DNA from: Synanceia verrucosa
Lineage: Eukaryota > Chordata > Actinopteri > Perciformes > Synanceiidae
Length of the DNA: 64,000 bases
Assembly: GCA_029721515.1 (NCBI GenBank)
Contig: CM056563.1
Coordinates: 17,613,954 to 17,677,953 of the forward strand
Direction: 5' to 3'
Part shown: positions 47,737 to 59,900 of the stretch, piece by piece
Layout: each line of letters starts with the position of its first letter
How positions within the stretch are numbered: the first letter of the stretch is position 1
The notes under the pieces: model-generated
Databases searched by the model: none
What the model was told of the DNA's origin: nothing
What the model saw: the letters and a program-made list of their open reading frames with translations, nothing else
Translations under genes and position numbers: made by a program

Positions 47737-50700
47737 ATGGATTCAAAACTTCCTTGTTTAATCGTCTTCGTCTTGATTGGCTGTGTCGGATGCTCTCCTG
47801 ACAGCCACCACAATGGCACCCTCCTCTATGATTACTGTGTGCTTGGAGCTGGGCCTTCAGGAATGCAGATGGGATATTTCCTCTCCAAGGCTAAAAGAGA
47901 CTACATCATCTTGGAGAGGAACCCAGGGCCGGGCAGCTTCTTCAACAAGTAAGAAACATTGTGAAATGTGTCATATGGTACAGGAGACACAAGAATATTG
48001 TGTCTGTCTACCTTCCTGAATCTCTTTTGCAACTTTGAAACCTGCCTTCTCTGCTCTATTTTGTGCATCAAGGTATCCCAGACACAGAAAGCTCATTAGT
48101 ATTAACAAGATCCACACAGGAAGGCAGAACCGAGAGTTCAACATGCGCCATGACTGGAACTCGTTGCTGAGCGATAAGCCTGACCTCCTGATGAAGAAAC
48201 TGAGCAGTGAGTTTTTCCCACCTGCTGACACCCTCCCAGACTATCTGTCCATGTTTGAGAAGGAGCTTGGGCTGAGGGTCCGGTATGGTGTGGACATCGG
48301 AAGGATCAGGGCAGTGCAGTCAGCCGCTGGCAGGAGCTACATCCTGACTGATCAACATGCATCCGACTACAAATGCAGGTAGTTTACATCACGCTGGACC
48401 TGAAATGAACATTTTCTATTTGTTTGGATTGTGAACTGCATCTTGTTGTACTTCTGTCCTCTCTCCCTCAGAGTCCTCCTGGTAGCCACAGGTTTGTGGG
48501 TTCCTCAGAAGGTGGACTTTGTTGGTTCTGACCTGGTTGAAGGCTATGAGTCCATCTCCACTAACCCAGAGGACTACAAGGACCAGGCCGTACTTATTCT
48601 GGGCAAGGGGAACTCTGCTTTTGAGACAGCCCAGAGCATCTCAGGAAGAGCGAGTGTGGTGCACATGCTCAGTTCCAACCCTGTTCGACTGGCTTGGCAA
48701 ACGCATTACGTTGGAGATCTAAGGTACTATAGAGATTTGATCACATTTTCTGTATCTGTTAGCCTGGGCCCGCCCATACTCCCTTTGACGCTTCATAAAA
48801 TTTCGTGACCAAGTCAGTCTGGCCAAGCTGCCGTTCTCTTCAGATTCACCTAGAAATGGGGACCAATGAAAATCTAGCATTTCCAACAGCTTGATTGAGG
48901 CGTGTTTAAGGCAGTGACGCTTGCAGAACTGTATCAAGCAGTTTCCGTCGCTATGCATACGTCAGAGTAAAGAATGGTCTGATTGGTTGAAGCTTCATCC
49001 AGTAGTACACAGAGGCATTTGATAAACGCGGGTTAAGCCCGCCCTTAGAGAAATCGGTTTAAAAGGCAGCTTGACCAGACAAAGCTCGCAGAGCAAGTAG
49101 TCACGAAAGCCAGGCTAATATCTGTATCAGTGGTTCCCAGTCTTTTTTCAGATATAGCCCTCAGCTGGATGTGATTTACTTGGATATAATATTAATAAGT
49201 ATTTTCATGTGTTCGTTCTGGGAATTTGACTTACTCAGCTAAAGTCTCTGCTGAATTAGATGTCTCTTTCCCAATGTCTTTGGGTCCAATGGCATCACAT
49301 GGCCAACCTGGAGGCCACAAAGTCCTCTTCTTTGTTTTATTCTTCTCTGCTTGCCTGCTAAGTAGTTGTTATGCTACAGGAATTGTTCAGTTTTAGAGCT
49401 GACTCAACATATGGATATGTATTTCTTATTCAAATCATAATTAAAGTTTGAGGCATGTTGTATTTTCTGTTGTATGCCTGATCCAATAATGCAATAGCTC
49501 AGAAACATCTAGAGGAAATTTCTTCAAACGTCCACTGAACTGATTAGAACTGAGTGGTCAAAGTTGATCTGAAGTTGTGATCTCAAAAAACAAGTTTTGG
49601 GCCATAAGACAATCATTTATACCCAAATTATGAAAATTCCATGCACGTCTAACAGGATGAAATGTTAGATAAATGTGAAAAAGTGATGACAGATGGATGC
49701 AAACTGCAACTTGACTTGTTGGTGGGGGCATACAACTAAGAGGCGGTCATTCAAGTTTCCTTTGTTTTTGATCAGTTAAGCTATAAGAGAAGTACCCAGT
49801 GGGTAAAAGTAACCCTGGTTGAGAATCAGCATTGATGCCGGTCAACTGTTCTGCACTGGAGCCATCAGCATTCTTGATGTAAAGTGACTTGATGTGTTTG
49901 ATTTTCAGAGCTGTGAATAATGAGCTATTAGACACATATCAACTGAAGTCCCTTGATGGCTTGGCAGAGAGTCCTCTGGATAAAATAGTCATTGCTCAAC
50001 GTGAGGAGGAAAGCAGGAAGAGATCTGGTGCAAAAAAGAAGAATCAGCTGTACCTGACTTTAAAAAAGTACATTCAGCATCAGGGAGAGAAGAACAGCTC
50101 TGAAGTGACAGGAGAAGAAATGCCTGGGTATTACGTTGACAACTTCTTCATGCGAAAACCCTACAACCGAGTGATTGGATGCCTTGGATTCAGATTCAAC
50201 TTCAGCATATTTGACAGGTATGGATTCATGTAGCATGATAGGCTTCTTGTATTGTGTCCATATATGTACATTACTTTTTATAAGAAAATCCAAGCTGATT
50301 TATTGATATAATGTTCATCTCCACAGCTCTGCCTGCCCACAGAACAGTGACAATGCAAAAGGGAGGCTGCCGGCTGTGACGGCCTGGTATGAAGGGAAGA
50401 ACAACCCTAACTTGTTTGTGCTGGGAACTGCTGCTCACTCCAGAGACTACCGCTTATCTGCTGGTGGCTTCATCCATGGTTTCCGATACACAGGTGAAAG
50501 TCCAACAAATGGTTGTTATTTTGAGACTTTTAGTGCAAACATGCAACATTAGGTCTCCATAGTTTGATTCCAACTGCGGCACATGGAGTTGAAAATTATT
50601 CAGTTGTTGATCATGAACACTGAACTGCATGAGTCAATTATGCATTTAAAGTAATATTTATTTGCTGCGAGAAAGAACAAGATTTTTGGGGTTACAATTC

Positions 50701-53559
50701 AAGTCATACATCAGCCATTTTGTACCAACATTACATGTATTTAGGGTGATTATTAAATTCTCTATTTGGATTTTCTGCCACAGCTCGAGCTGTACATCGT
50801 GTACTTGAACAGCGTTACCATGGTAAGCCTTGGCATTCAACAAAACTGTTGACAACACAGTTGCAGTCCTGGATTGTGAAGAGGATCGGTGAGGCCTCTG
50901 GGACATACCAAATGTTTGACGTGCTCGGGGATGTCATACTCCTTAGAGGGTAAGCATGTGTAAAAACAGGCTGCTGGTCAGGAGGTATTAAATGCCCAAA
51001 CAATCTTAACTGACCTCTTTTAATTAATGTGAGTCATAGCTGTTATAGGTATAACATTCCTGCATTGTGTTGCAGGAAATTACCAGACCTTTTCATGATA
51101 AACTTATGTCTATGCTCATTATATTGTGGTGCTTTCTTCTCTCCTTCACTCTCAGCTCTCACTGTGAATACGTGGAAGAGTTTACTCTCCAGGCCTTGCC
51201 TCAGTTCACCTCTATCTCAGGCCACGAGGTCTCCAGTCATGGACTGATAGTTCTAGTCATGCATTACGGGAAGCAGAAGAAGAAGATAGACTTTCTGGGG
51301 CTGAACAGGGCTGAAACAGACTGGACCAAAGCTTGGAAATCCAACTTTCTGCACCCTGTGTTATACTACTATGACAAACTTCCTTCTGGTCAGTAGAAAT
51401 CCTGAACCATTAAAAAATTTAATAAGCAGAATTTCTGCAGTTTTGACAGGGAATAAACTCTGAATGAAGATTGATTTAAGTCATTCTTTTCTCCAGAGGA
51501 AGAAATGAGGCTCCGTCCCCATGGCTGGTCTTTACCAAGGCCCAAGTTGATCCATCACATGATTGAGGACTTCCTGGCAGAATGGGAGACTCCCATATCT
51601 CATATCCAGCCTCTGCAGCGCTTCCTGGAGCACTGTGTCCAGACTGATCTCAGGGCCTTCCATGCAGGTAAAACTGCCTGATTGTGCTCCAAGTGCTATT
51701 TTTAAAATATGAATTTCACACTCATTTCTGTATTGAATTATTTTTTAATATATTTAAAGATTTATGTCATTATCAAACGGGTAAAGCTGTTAACTAGTCC
51801 TAACGGGTCCAACAAATGGGTCACAGCCTGTTCTGCGCTATAAAGGCAGAGGGCAGTAACTACAGAAACAGTAAGGATGAGAAAAATGTGGTGGAACAAT
51901 TATAAAGATTGTACTTCCTTTATGTTACACATTTTAAGGCGTAATGACATCAAATCACATGAATTCCACTGAAATCAAAAGCTGATGTGCTGCTAACAGA
52001 AGGCCTTGTTGACAGAAGGTAACAGTGTGTGAAATCTTAAAGATTAAAAGTATAGTCCAGCATCTTAGAGAGCTTGCAAGATTTGAAAGTGGCACCTCCT
52101 CTCAGCCTCCTCTAAGCTCCACGCTGTCCTTCCCCTCCCATCAGTGTTTCCGTCCAAGCTTCACCCCCTCAAACTTGAACAGTAGGATTCAGCAGGGAGA
52201 GGAGAGCTGTTATGTTACATCCCCACAGTTATAAAATGTCCTGTTCAAAGCCAATATATCAACGTCATTTTGTCACCTTTATAATGCAGACACTGAAGAC
52301 TGTGGCTGTGCAATACAGTTGTGGTCAAAAGTTTACATACACTTGTAAAGAACATCATGTCATGGCTCTCTTGAATTTCCAGTTATTTCTACAAGTCTGA
52401 TTTTTCTCTGATAGAGTGATTGGAACAGATACTTCTTTGTCACAAAAAACATTCATGAAGTTTGGTTCTTTTATGATTTTATTATGGGTCAACTGAAAAT
52501 GTGACCAAATCTGCTGGGTCAAAAATATACATACAGCAACATGAATTAGCAATTTTGGTGACTTAGCATTACAATATTTTTGCACGTTCGCGAATTTTGC
52601 CGTTTGCTTCCTTCATTTAGCCCAGATCAAAAACGTGGAACATGCTTGTGTCCGTCTCCGTGGAGTCAATTCTAACATACTTTTTGCCCGACGGAGTGGC
52701 GCTGCGTTTACATTGGAGGGAAGGCTAAAGCTGTTGGGTTTGATATGTACGGAGCCCCCCCGGTGACATGGATGAAAACGATATGTGCGTTCTAAAGAAC
52801 AAGAGCTTATAAAGCAGTACACGGCCAGCCAGCTCTCACGTAGTGCCATACAGCAGTTTGCGCTTCTCGCAGCATGAAGTGGTATTTTTGGCTGCATTTT
52901 CTCTGCTTTCCCTACAGAAAGGATTTTTCTGCTAGTACTAACTCTGTACAGTACTTCCGCAGATGAGTGTGCAGGATATTTCCAGCAAAAGTGGGGAGGA
53001 GGGAGAAACAGAGGGGGATGTGAGCAGGACGAGACATGATTGGTTCTCTCACTTCACTCTGAGTGTCAGTTGATTGGTCAGAGTTTTTACAGTCCTGTAG
53101 CTGCCAAAGAGGTCTGACTCTTTTCATTCCTTTTTGTGAACACATAATGTACTTACTACTCTCAGGGTGGAAGGACCATTTCACTCAGTATAACAAAAAG
53201 TGTTTCTGAACAAAATCATGGATTATAGCTTTAACATTACTGATCAGTAATTTTTGGAGGTACAGAACAGCAGCATTTATCATTGATCAGTACAGCAGGT
53301 GTATTTTTTGAGTCATTCCCGTCTCTTCTCATGTCTTTTAGAATCGTGTTTCCGATCATCCCTTACCCACCGCAAGCCGCCGCTGTTTTGTCAGCAAGGA
53401 TACTTGAAGCAGCAGGGTATCGCTCACAGCAGTCAGCTTTGGCAGCATGTTCATAACGCTGGATTGAAGCCCGCTGAGCAAGATGCCGGCCCTACATTCC
53501 CCAGCTACCTGGCACAAGCTGGAGCCTCCATGTCCTCAGGACTGAAATTTGAATTATGA
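47737..53559 (+). CDS. foxred2: FOXRED2-like ER flavoprotein, copy 1
   Basis: Coding exons: 47734-47948 (ATG 47737), 48073-48378, 48472-48723, 49909-50217, 50327-50493, 50784-50949, 51156-51388, 51497-51667 and 53342-53559. They give about 677 residues (human FOXRED2 about 684). FOXRED2 (ERFAD) is an ER-luminal FAD oxidoreductase tied to ER-associated degradation. An N-terminal signal peptide (LPCLIVFVLIGCVGC) precedes the FAD Rossmann motif YCVLGAGPSGMQMGYF. Then come YPRHRKLISINK, an ATG motif (LLVATGLWVP), a second dinucleotide motif (VLILGKGNSAFETA) and the C-terminal FAD region DYRLSAGGFIHGFRYTARAV. The protein ends LKFEL, a possible KDEL-like retrieval signal. Intron 4 holds a hAT-like MITE and intron 9 (1.7 kb) a Tc1 end, both absent from copy 2. 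Transcribed divergently from hmox1. Confidence 0.92.
48760..49117. mobile_element. hAT-like MITE in foxred2 copy 1 intron 4
   Basis: A 358-bp element starts TAGCCTGGGC and ends with GCCAGGCTA. It is flanked by 8-bp near-identical duplications (GTATCTGT at 48752-48759, ATATCTGT at 49118-49125). An 8-bp duplication with short inverted ends suggests hAT. Copy 2 lacks it. Confidence 0.75.
52316..52540. mobile_element. Tc1/mariner end fragment in foxred2 copy 1 intron 9
   Basis: Starts CAGTTGTGGTCAAAAGTTTA after TA and stays similar to 4908-5130 for about 220 bp (TTGGAACAGATACTTCTTTG, GTCAACTGAAAATGTGACCA), then diverges. No transposase sequence follows. Confidence 0.72.
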
Positions 53560-54756
53560 TTGCTGAAGCTGTTTATGACGCCTGTGAAGTGCCTCTGACT
53601 TATGACCTTCTGCACCCATAATGAATTTCTCCCCAAGACCAAATGTTTTCAGAGTATACTTTCCAACAGATTAGAGGTTTCCAACATTTTTGACCTGTGA
53701 TCCCTTAAAATAATAGTGACAAAGCCTTGTCAGGTGTAAACATCTCATATTTGACTATTTTCAACCCTAAGAGTGATTTTCCTTCCTTTACTCTGATAAC
53801 GTTTCAGGGTCTGAAGAATTTAATCACCCAGTAATTCACAGGAGAACAGCAATGATTCAAGGAAAGTCTGAAAAAACATAATTTAACTATCTCACAGCCC
53901 CTCAGACTTCATCATCATGCGTCAGGTTGGACACTTCTTTTCACTGAAAACACACCTTGAATGCCATCTTACTGTTATTCCTCCTACAATACTTACATAC
54001 CTTATAGTATGTCATTATGATGGAAATACAGTTTATATGTAGCCATATAGGTGGAGGGTTAGTACAAAATCACTATAAAATCATTTTCATATCATTGGAA
54101 GCTAGATCATATGAAGCGATATTGGTGGAGGGGTGTTTATGCATTATACTGTGTATTTTACATGGTGTTACCTGGTGAAACAGATATTAATGAGACAATA
54201 TAAATAAACATGTTTTGTGGACTATTTTTCATGGGTGGTGCAGTGCTCAGTGCTGGAGTTTATATGTTCTCTGTGGTAGTGTGCATCCTCAGGAAAGTGA
54301 CATAAAATCAGTCAAAGATTTTCAGTTACCTGTCTAATTTGTTTATGCTAACAATGCTAATAAAACCAGTCTGTCAAAGGCAGACAAGTGAAACTCTAGA
54401 AGAGCTACACCCACCTTCATATAACTCAGTTGACTGACGACACTCAAACAGTTCTTGTTTTCCTCTCGGAAAACTGTAAACTCACGCAGTGTGTCTGGTG
54501 GATTTTTGTTCAACACTTCACAGTTAAGGAATCCATCTCTGAACACAGTTCCTGGCTTCTGTCTGGATTTTGCTGAGTAAGTAAGAAGGGTATTGTTGGT
54601 GTTACACAGGATGAATCAGGCGAGCTGTTCCTCCAGTTAATCTGTATTGACTGTGTGACATGTACTCACCTGCCACTTCATTGGATGCACCTGCTCCACT
54701 GCTCCATGTCTAACCAGCTACTCACATGGCAGCCACTCAGTGCATCTGGACATGTA
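53560..54756. other. foxred2 copy 1 3'UTR and flank, partly duplicated
   Basis: Contains a 3'UTR with AATAAA at 54203-54208. Parts (TGACTATTTTCAACCC near 53752; CATGGTGTTACCTGGTGAAA near 54162) are recognisable again downstream of copy 2 (near 61790 and 62320). The duplicated unit therefore reaches at least 650 bases past the stop codon. No further exon seen. Confidence 0.6.
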
Positions 54757-55435
54757 AGCTGTGTCCCAATTCAGGGTCTGCATCCTTCAAAGTGCGCATT
54801 TGAAGGCCGCTTACGTCACAACGCTGTGCGAAGGCTGTCCCAATTCGTTCAAACTCGAAGGATCCTCCAAATGCAGCCTCCAAATGCGTCCTCCTTTCCC
54901 CTGAATTCGGAGGATGCACCTTACTATCCTTCACGGCCTCCCATATCCCAAGATGCTTTGCGCGTCTGTTTTGTCTACAGTGGCGGCTAACGACAGCAAC
55001 AGCAGCGGCACTAGCGCGGACTTCACTTTTAAATGTTTTTCCTTAACGCCAGAGTTAAAATGGCCTTACAATTGTTAAGGGACAATTGTTAAAACACGTG
55101 ACGTTAATAACGCTAACATCAAAAATCAAAATCATCAATTTCTGGGTCCATTGTTGTCGTGTTTTAATTGTCATCTGTCCGTTATGTCCGTTATGTGTCC
55201 TGTGATCTGTCCGTTGTCTTTTCGTGTGTATTTTGTCGCGAGCGTGTGTTTTTCCCGGGCTTGGGGAGCAGACGTTACGACGTCGTGACGCAATCAGGAA
55301 ATGCTCCGAAGGCTAGACCGTCCCATTTACCGACGTTTGACGCGGTCTTCGGAGGTGCCTCCGAAGGATGCATCCTCCGTAGACCACGAAGGCTGGGTCC
55401 TCCGAAGGATGCAGACCCTGAATTGGGACACAGCT
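54757..55435. mobile_element. 679-bp inverted-repeat DNA element between foxred2 copies
   Basis: Starts AGCTGTGTCCCAATTCAGGG and ends with the reverse complement; the terminal inverted repeat is perfect over 32 bp. Flanking GTA on both sides may be a 3-bp target duplication, pointing to a PIF/Harbinger-type element, but this is tentative. Subterminal GAAGGATCC/CGAAGGATGC motifs repeat inside. No transposase frame, so it is non-autonomous. Confidence 0.8.
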
Positions 55436-55685
55436 GTAGACATGGTCAAGACAACCTGCTGAAGTTCAAACCGAGCATCAGAAGGGGGAAGAAAAGTGAT
55501 TAAGAGACTTTGAACGTTGTTTGTGCTAGACGGGATGGCCTGAGTATTTCAGAAACTGTTGATCTCCTGGGATTAGGGTTTACAAAGAAATAGGGCTGGT
55601 AAAATTAATGTGATTAACATCAATTAATCTTAATTAATCCAAATTAATCCACACCGTGTGATTAGTCTGATTATGTGTCAGAGGT

Positions 55686-55830
55686 GCGAATTCATAACGC
55701 TGGATTGAAGCCCACTGAGCAAAATATTAGCCCTGGATTACTGCAACTATGTCTGACGCCTACAAAGTGCCTCTGACTTATTACCTTCTGCGCTGATAAT
55801 AAATCCCTCCACCAAAACCATATATTTTGA
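55686..55830 (+). pseudogene. 3' remnant of a further foxred2 copy
   Basis: TTCATAACGCTGGATTGAAG and CCCACTGAGCAAAATATTAG match exon 10 of copy 1 (53451 onward). GACGCCTACAAAGTGCCTCT with GACTTATTACCTTCTGCGC match the copy 1 3'UTR. The last ~80 coding bases of the exon are deleted and no upstream exons are attached. Confidence 0.82.
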
Positions 55831-55835
55831 ATATT

Positions 55836-56967
55836 CTTGTTTACTATTATTTACATTTTCCTAGAGTTTGTTTCTTTTTACTCGCGTTTGTTATTTAATT
55901 TGTTATAAGTTTCCGAATGGAGCCTTGCTGTGTTATAAAATGACAATCGCAGATGCAGCATTGCGACTGTTTGATTGGCTGCCTGATTGCTTCGATCCTA
56001 TTGGACGGGAGCGAAAGCGCAACACAGAATCTGATTGGTCCACTGGTTCCTTCCCAGGAAGTTCACTTCTCCATCAGTCATCGCCCAGCAAAGGGTACAG
56101 AGCAATTTTGCTGCGTTTTATTCAGACATGGGAGCAACAAAACTCGCTTTCTACCCCTCTTTGCTGTGTGGTGTTTTGTAGCCAGCAGCCCTCCAATGGT
56201 TATTAATATCCAAGAAGGAAGTGGGCTGCACTAGTGGAGTTTTGTCAGGGGGTAAACAGCCTACACACATATCGCGCTAATTCAAAAATAGTCAACATGT
56301 AGCACTTCCGACAGGATTGGCTTTGGCTGAACCACAGATGTTGCCCCTGAGGGATCGACGGATATAAAAGGTACGTGTTTGCGGCTTGTTTTATGTGTCA
56401 TAATGCATTAGTCGACCTCCGTCTGCTTCAGTGGCAGCCGCTGCATCATGAGGAGAGTGACATAACACCGGCCTGAGAGTACGTGGAGAGCCGGGACATT
56501 CTCACCCTGAAGCTACTGCTGCATCTGAGCAGGTTTACGCTTATTTCGAGTCGTTATGTTATAATATGTTATATTTCATCGGTGTGTTCGGGCCAGACAT
56601 ATCTCCAGCTCTGTGGCAGCTGTTTTACCAGATGCCCAATCCAATCCATGCAGGCTAGGAGTGAAGTAAAAACGTAATAAAAAAAAAGTAATACAAATAT
56701 TTTAGAGTTAAGACCATGATTAAATAAAGACAGACTTAGTCCCTGATAATACTGCAAGAGGTAGGACACCTCACCTTTTGTTTAACTTACAAAATCATAT
56801 ACATCTTATGATGTCAAAACCAAGACCCACAGGTATTTTATAGCAGTAGCTGCAATTTTATAAACATTTACTGGATTTGATGTATTGATTTATTGTGTGA
56901 TTTGATCCATTGCATTATCATATAATTACTAACCTTAGTTTTACTACGTTGCCTCATTGTCCAACAG
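55836..56967. other. Upstream region of foxred2 copy 2
   Basis: A block at 55965-56045 (GATTGGCTGCCTGATTGCTT, ACACAGAATCTGATTGG) recurs near 62410-62500. TATAAAAG at 56363-56370 could drive copy 2. No counterpart of copy 1 exon 1 was found; similarity to copy 1 begins only about 17 bases before the exon 2 acceptor. Confidence 0.5.
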
Positions 56968-56970
56968 GTT

Positions 56971-59900
56971 ATGGATTCAAACCTTCCTTGTTTGATCGTG
57001 TTCATCCTGATTGGCTGTGTCGGATGCTCTTCTGATAACCACCACAATGGCACCCTCCTCTATGATTACTGTGTGCTTGGAGCTGGGCCTTCAGGAATGC
57101 AGATGGGATATTTCCTCTCCAAGGCTAAAAGAGACTACATCATCTTGGAGAGGAACACAGGGCCGGGCAGCTTCTTTAACAAGTAAAAAACATTGTGAAA
57201 TGTGTCATATGGTACAGGAGACACAAGAATATTGTGTCTGTCTACCTTCCTGAATCTCTTTTGAAACTTTGAAACCTGCCTTCTCTGCTCTATTTTGTGC
57301 ATCAAGGTATCCCAGACACAGAAAGCTCATTAGTATTAACAAGATCCACACAGGAAGGCAGAACCGAGAGTTCAACATGCGCCATGACTGGAACTCGCTG
57401 CTGAGTGATAAGCCTGACCTCCTATTGAAGAAACTGAGCAGTGAGTTTTTCCCACCTGCTGACACCCTCCCAGACTATCTGTCCATGTTTGAGAAGGAGC
57501 TTGGGTTGAGGGTCCGGTATGGTGTGGACATCGGAAGGATCAGGGCAGTGCAGTCAGCCGCTGGCAGGAGCTACATCCTGACTGATCAACATGCATCGGA
57601 CTACAAATGCAGGTAGTTTACGTCACGCTGGACCTGAAATGAACATTTTCTATTTGTTTGTATTGTGAACTGCACCTTGTTGTACTTCTGTCCTCTCTCC
57701 CTCAGAGTCCTCCTGGTAGCCACAGGTTTGTGGGTTCCTCAGAAGGTGGACTTTGTCGGTTCTGACCTGGTTGAAGGCTATGAGTCCATCTCCACTAACC
57801 CAGAGGACTACAAGGACCAGGCCGTACTTATTCTGGGCAAGGGGAACTCTGCTTTTGAAACAGCCCAGAGCATCTCAGGAAGAGCGAGTCGGGTGCACAT
57901 GCTCAGTTCCAACCCTGTTCGACTGGCTTGGCAAACACATTACGTTGGAGATCTGAGGTGAATAGAATGCCCTTAATTGTCATTACTGAACGGTCTGATG
58001 AACGGCAGCTGAGTGTTAAGACGTCTGACAGCTTGAGGAAAAAAAGTTGTTGCAAAACCTTGCAGCATTGGTCCTGATGCTGTGAATTCTTCTTCCTGAT
58101 GGCAGAAGGGCAAACAGTCCCAGTCGGGTTCCTATTCACGACATAGTCTGATCGCTAGTTTCATCCCATCCCGGTTGCCATTCTCATCCCAGTCAGTCGT
58201 TAATTTCAGCAGACACTGTTTGTTTCTCTCGCCACTGTTTCTTTGCATTGTTTTCATAGTACAATATGTGGGTTTTTCAGGGGCACACAACGTTAAATAA
58301 TGTAAAACAAAATGACACCTACCATCATAATAATAATTGTCGACACCTGGATCTCATATGACCCCAGTGAGAGACTCAGCACTGACCGTCAGTGGTTAAC
58401 TCTGGCTGGGAATATATGCCATCTTCACCAACAGTTCTACATTGGACATTGACTTTGTTTTGTTAATTGTTTTTCAGAGCTGTGAATAATGAGCTATTAG
58501 ACACATATCAGTTGAAGTCCCTTGATGGCTTGGCAGAGGCACGTCTGGATAAAATAGTTATTGTTCAGCGTGAGGAGGAAAGCAGGAAAAGATCTGGTGC
58601 CAAAAAGAAGAAACAGCTGTACCTGACTTTAAAAAAGTACATTCAGCATCAGGGAGAGAAGAACGCCTCTGATGTGACAGGAGAAGAAATGCCTGGGTAT
58701 TACGTTGACAACTTCTCTATGCGAAAACCCTACGACCGAGTGATCGGATGCCTTGGATTCAGATTCAACTTCAGCATATTTGACAGGTATGGATTCATGT
58801 AGCATGATAGGCTTCTTGTATTGTGTCCATATATGTACATTATTTTTTCTAAGAAAATCCAAGCTGATTTATTGATATAATGTTCATCTCCACAGCTCTG
58901 CCTGCCCACAGAACAGTGACAATGCAAAAGGGAGGCTGCCGGCTGTGACGGCCTGGTATGAAGGGAAGAACAACCCTAACTTGTTTGTGCTGGGAACTGC
59001 TGCTCACTCCAGAGACTACCGCTTATCTGCTGGTGGCTTCATCCATGGTTTCCGATACACAGGTGAAAGTCCAACAAATGGTTGTTATTTTGAGACTTTT
59101 AGTGCAAACATGCAACATTAGGTCTCCATAGTTTGACTCCAACTGCGGCACATGGAGTTGAAAATTATTCAGTTGTTGATCATGAACACTGAACTGCATG
59201 GATCAAATATTGGAAAGCTGACAGTTTAAATATTTATGTATTTAAATCTTTGAATTTTTTTTCACCTTCAGGCAGAAAAAATATTGATCTGTAAAGTTTT
59301 TATAGCTCTTTTTGGAAGTGGACATTTTTGACCTTAATGACTTAAGAAGGTAGTTGTTTCAGTGTTCTATTGATCTGTTGGAAATTTTAAAATGTGAATT
59401 CCACAATTGTTGAAGAGAGAGGTTTTTCTTACAAAAACAAAAACAGCCAAAACTATGGCCAGATCATGAGGAAACATTTGCTCAAATGGACAAAAATGTC
59501 CATAATAATGCATGAGAGACTGTAATTGTAATTGAGCCTATGAAGGTAACAGAAACAGAACAGCTTTGAGGTTGTAACTTTACATTAAGCAGCCCTTTTG
59601 CATGTAACTTCATGGTGATCTTTAAAATACATTGTATGGATTTTCTGCCACAGCTCGAGCTGTACATCGTGTACTTGAACAGCGTTACCATGGTAACCCA
59701 TGGCATTCGACAAAACTGTTGACGACGCAGTTGCAGTCCTGGATTGTAAAGAGGATCAGCGAGGCCTCTGGGACATACCAAATGTTTGACGTGCTCGGGG
59801 ATGTCATACTCCTTAGAGGGTAAGCATGTGGTATGTGTGAATGGCCTATTTTAACTAATTTCAGAGTGTGGTGTCAGGTCAAGGGAGCAAATCTATAATT

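Noticed and set aside
54655..55503. Two ~110-codon open frames between the foxred2 copies
   Set aside because: They cross the ends of the 679-bp inverted-repeat element and have no homology or splice sites.
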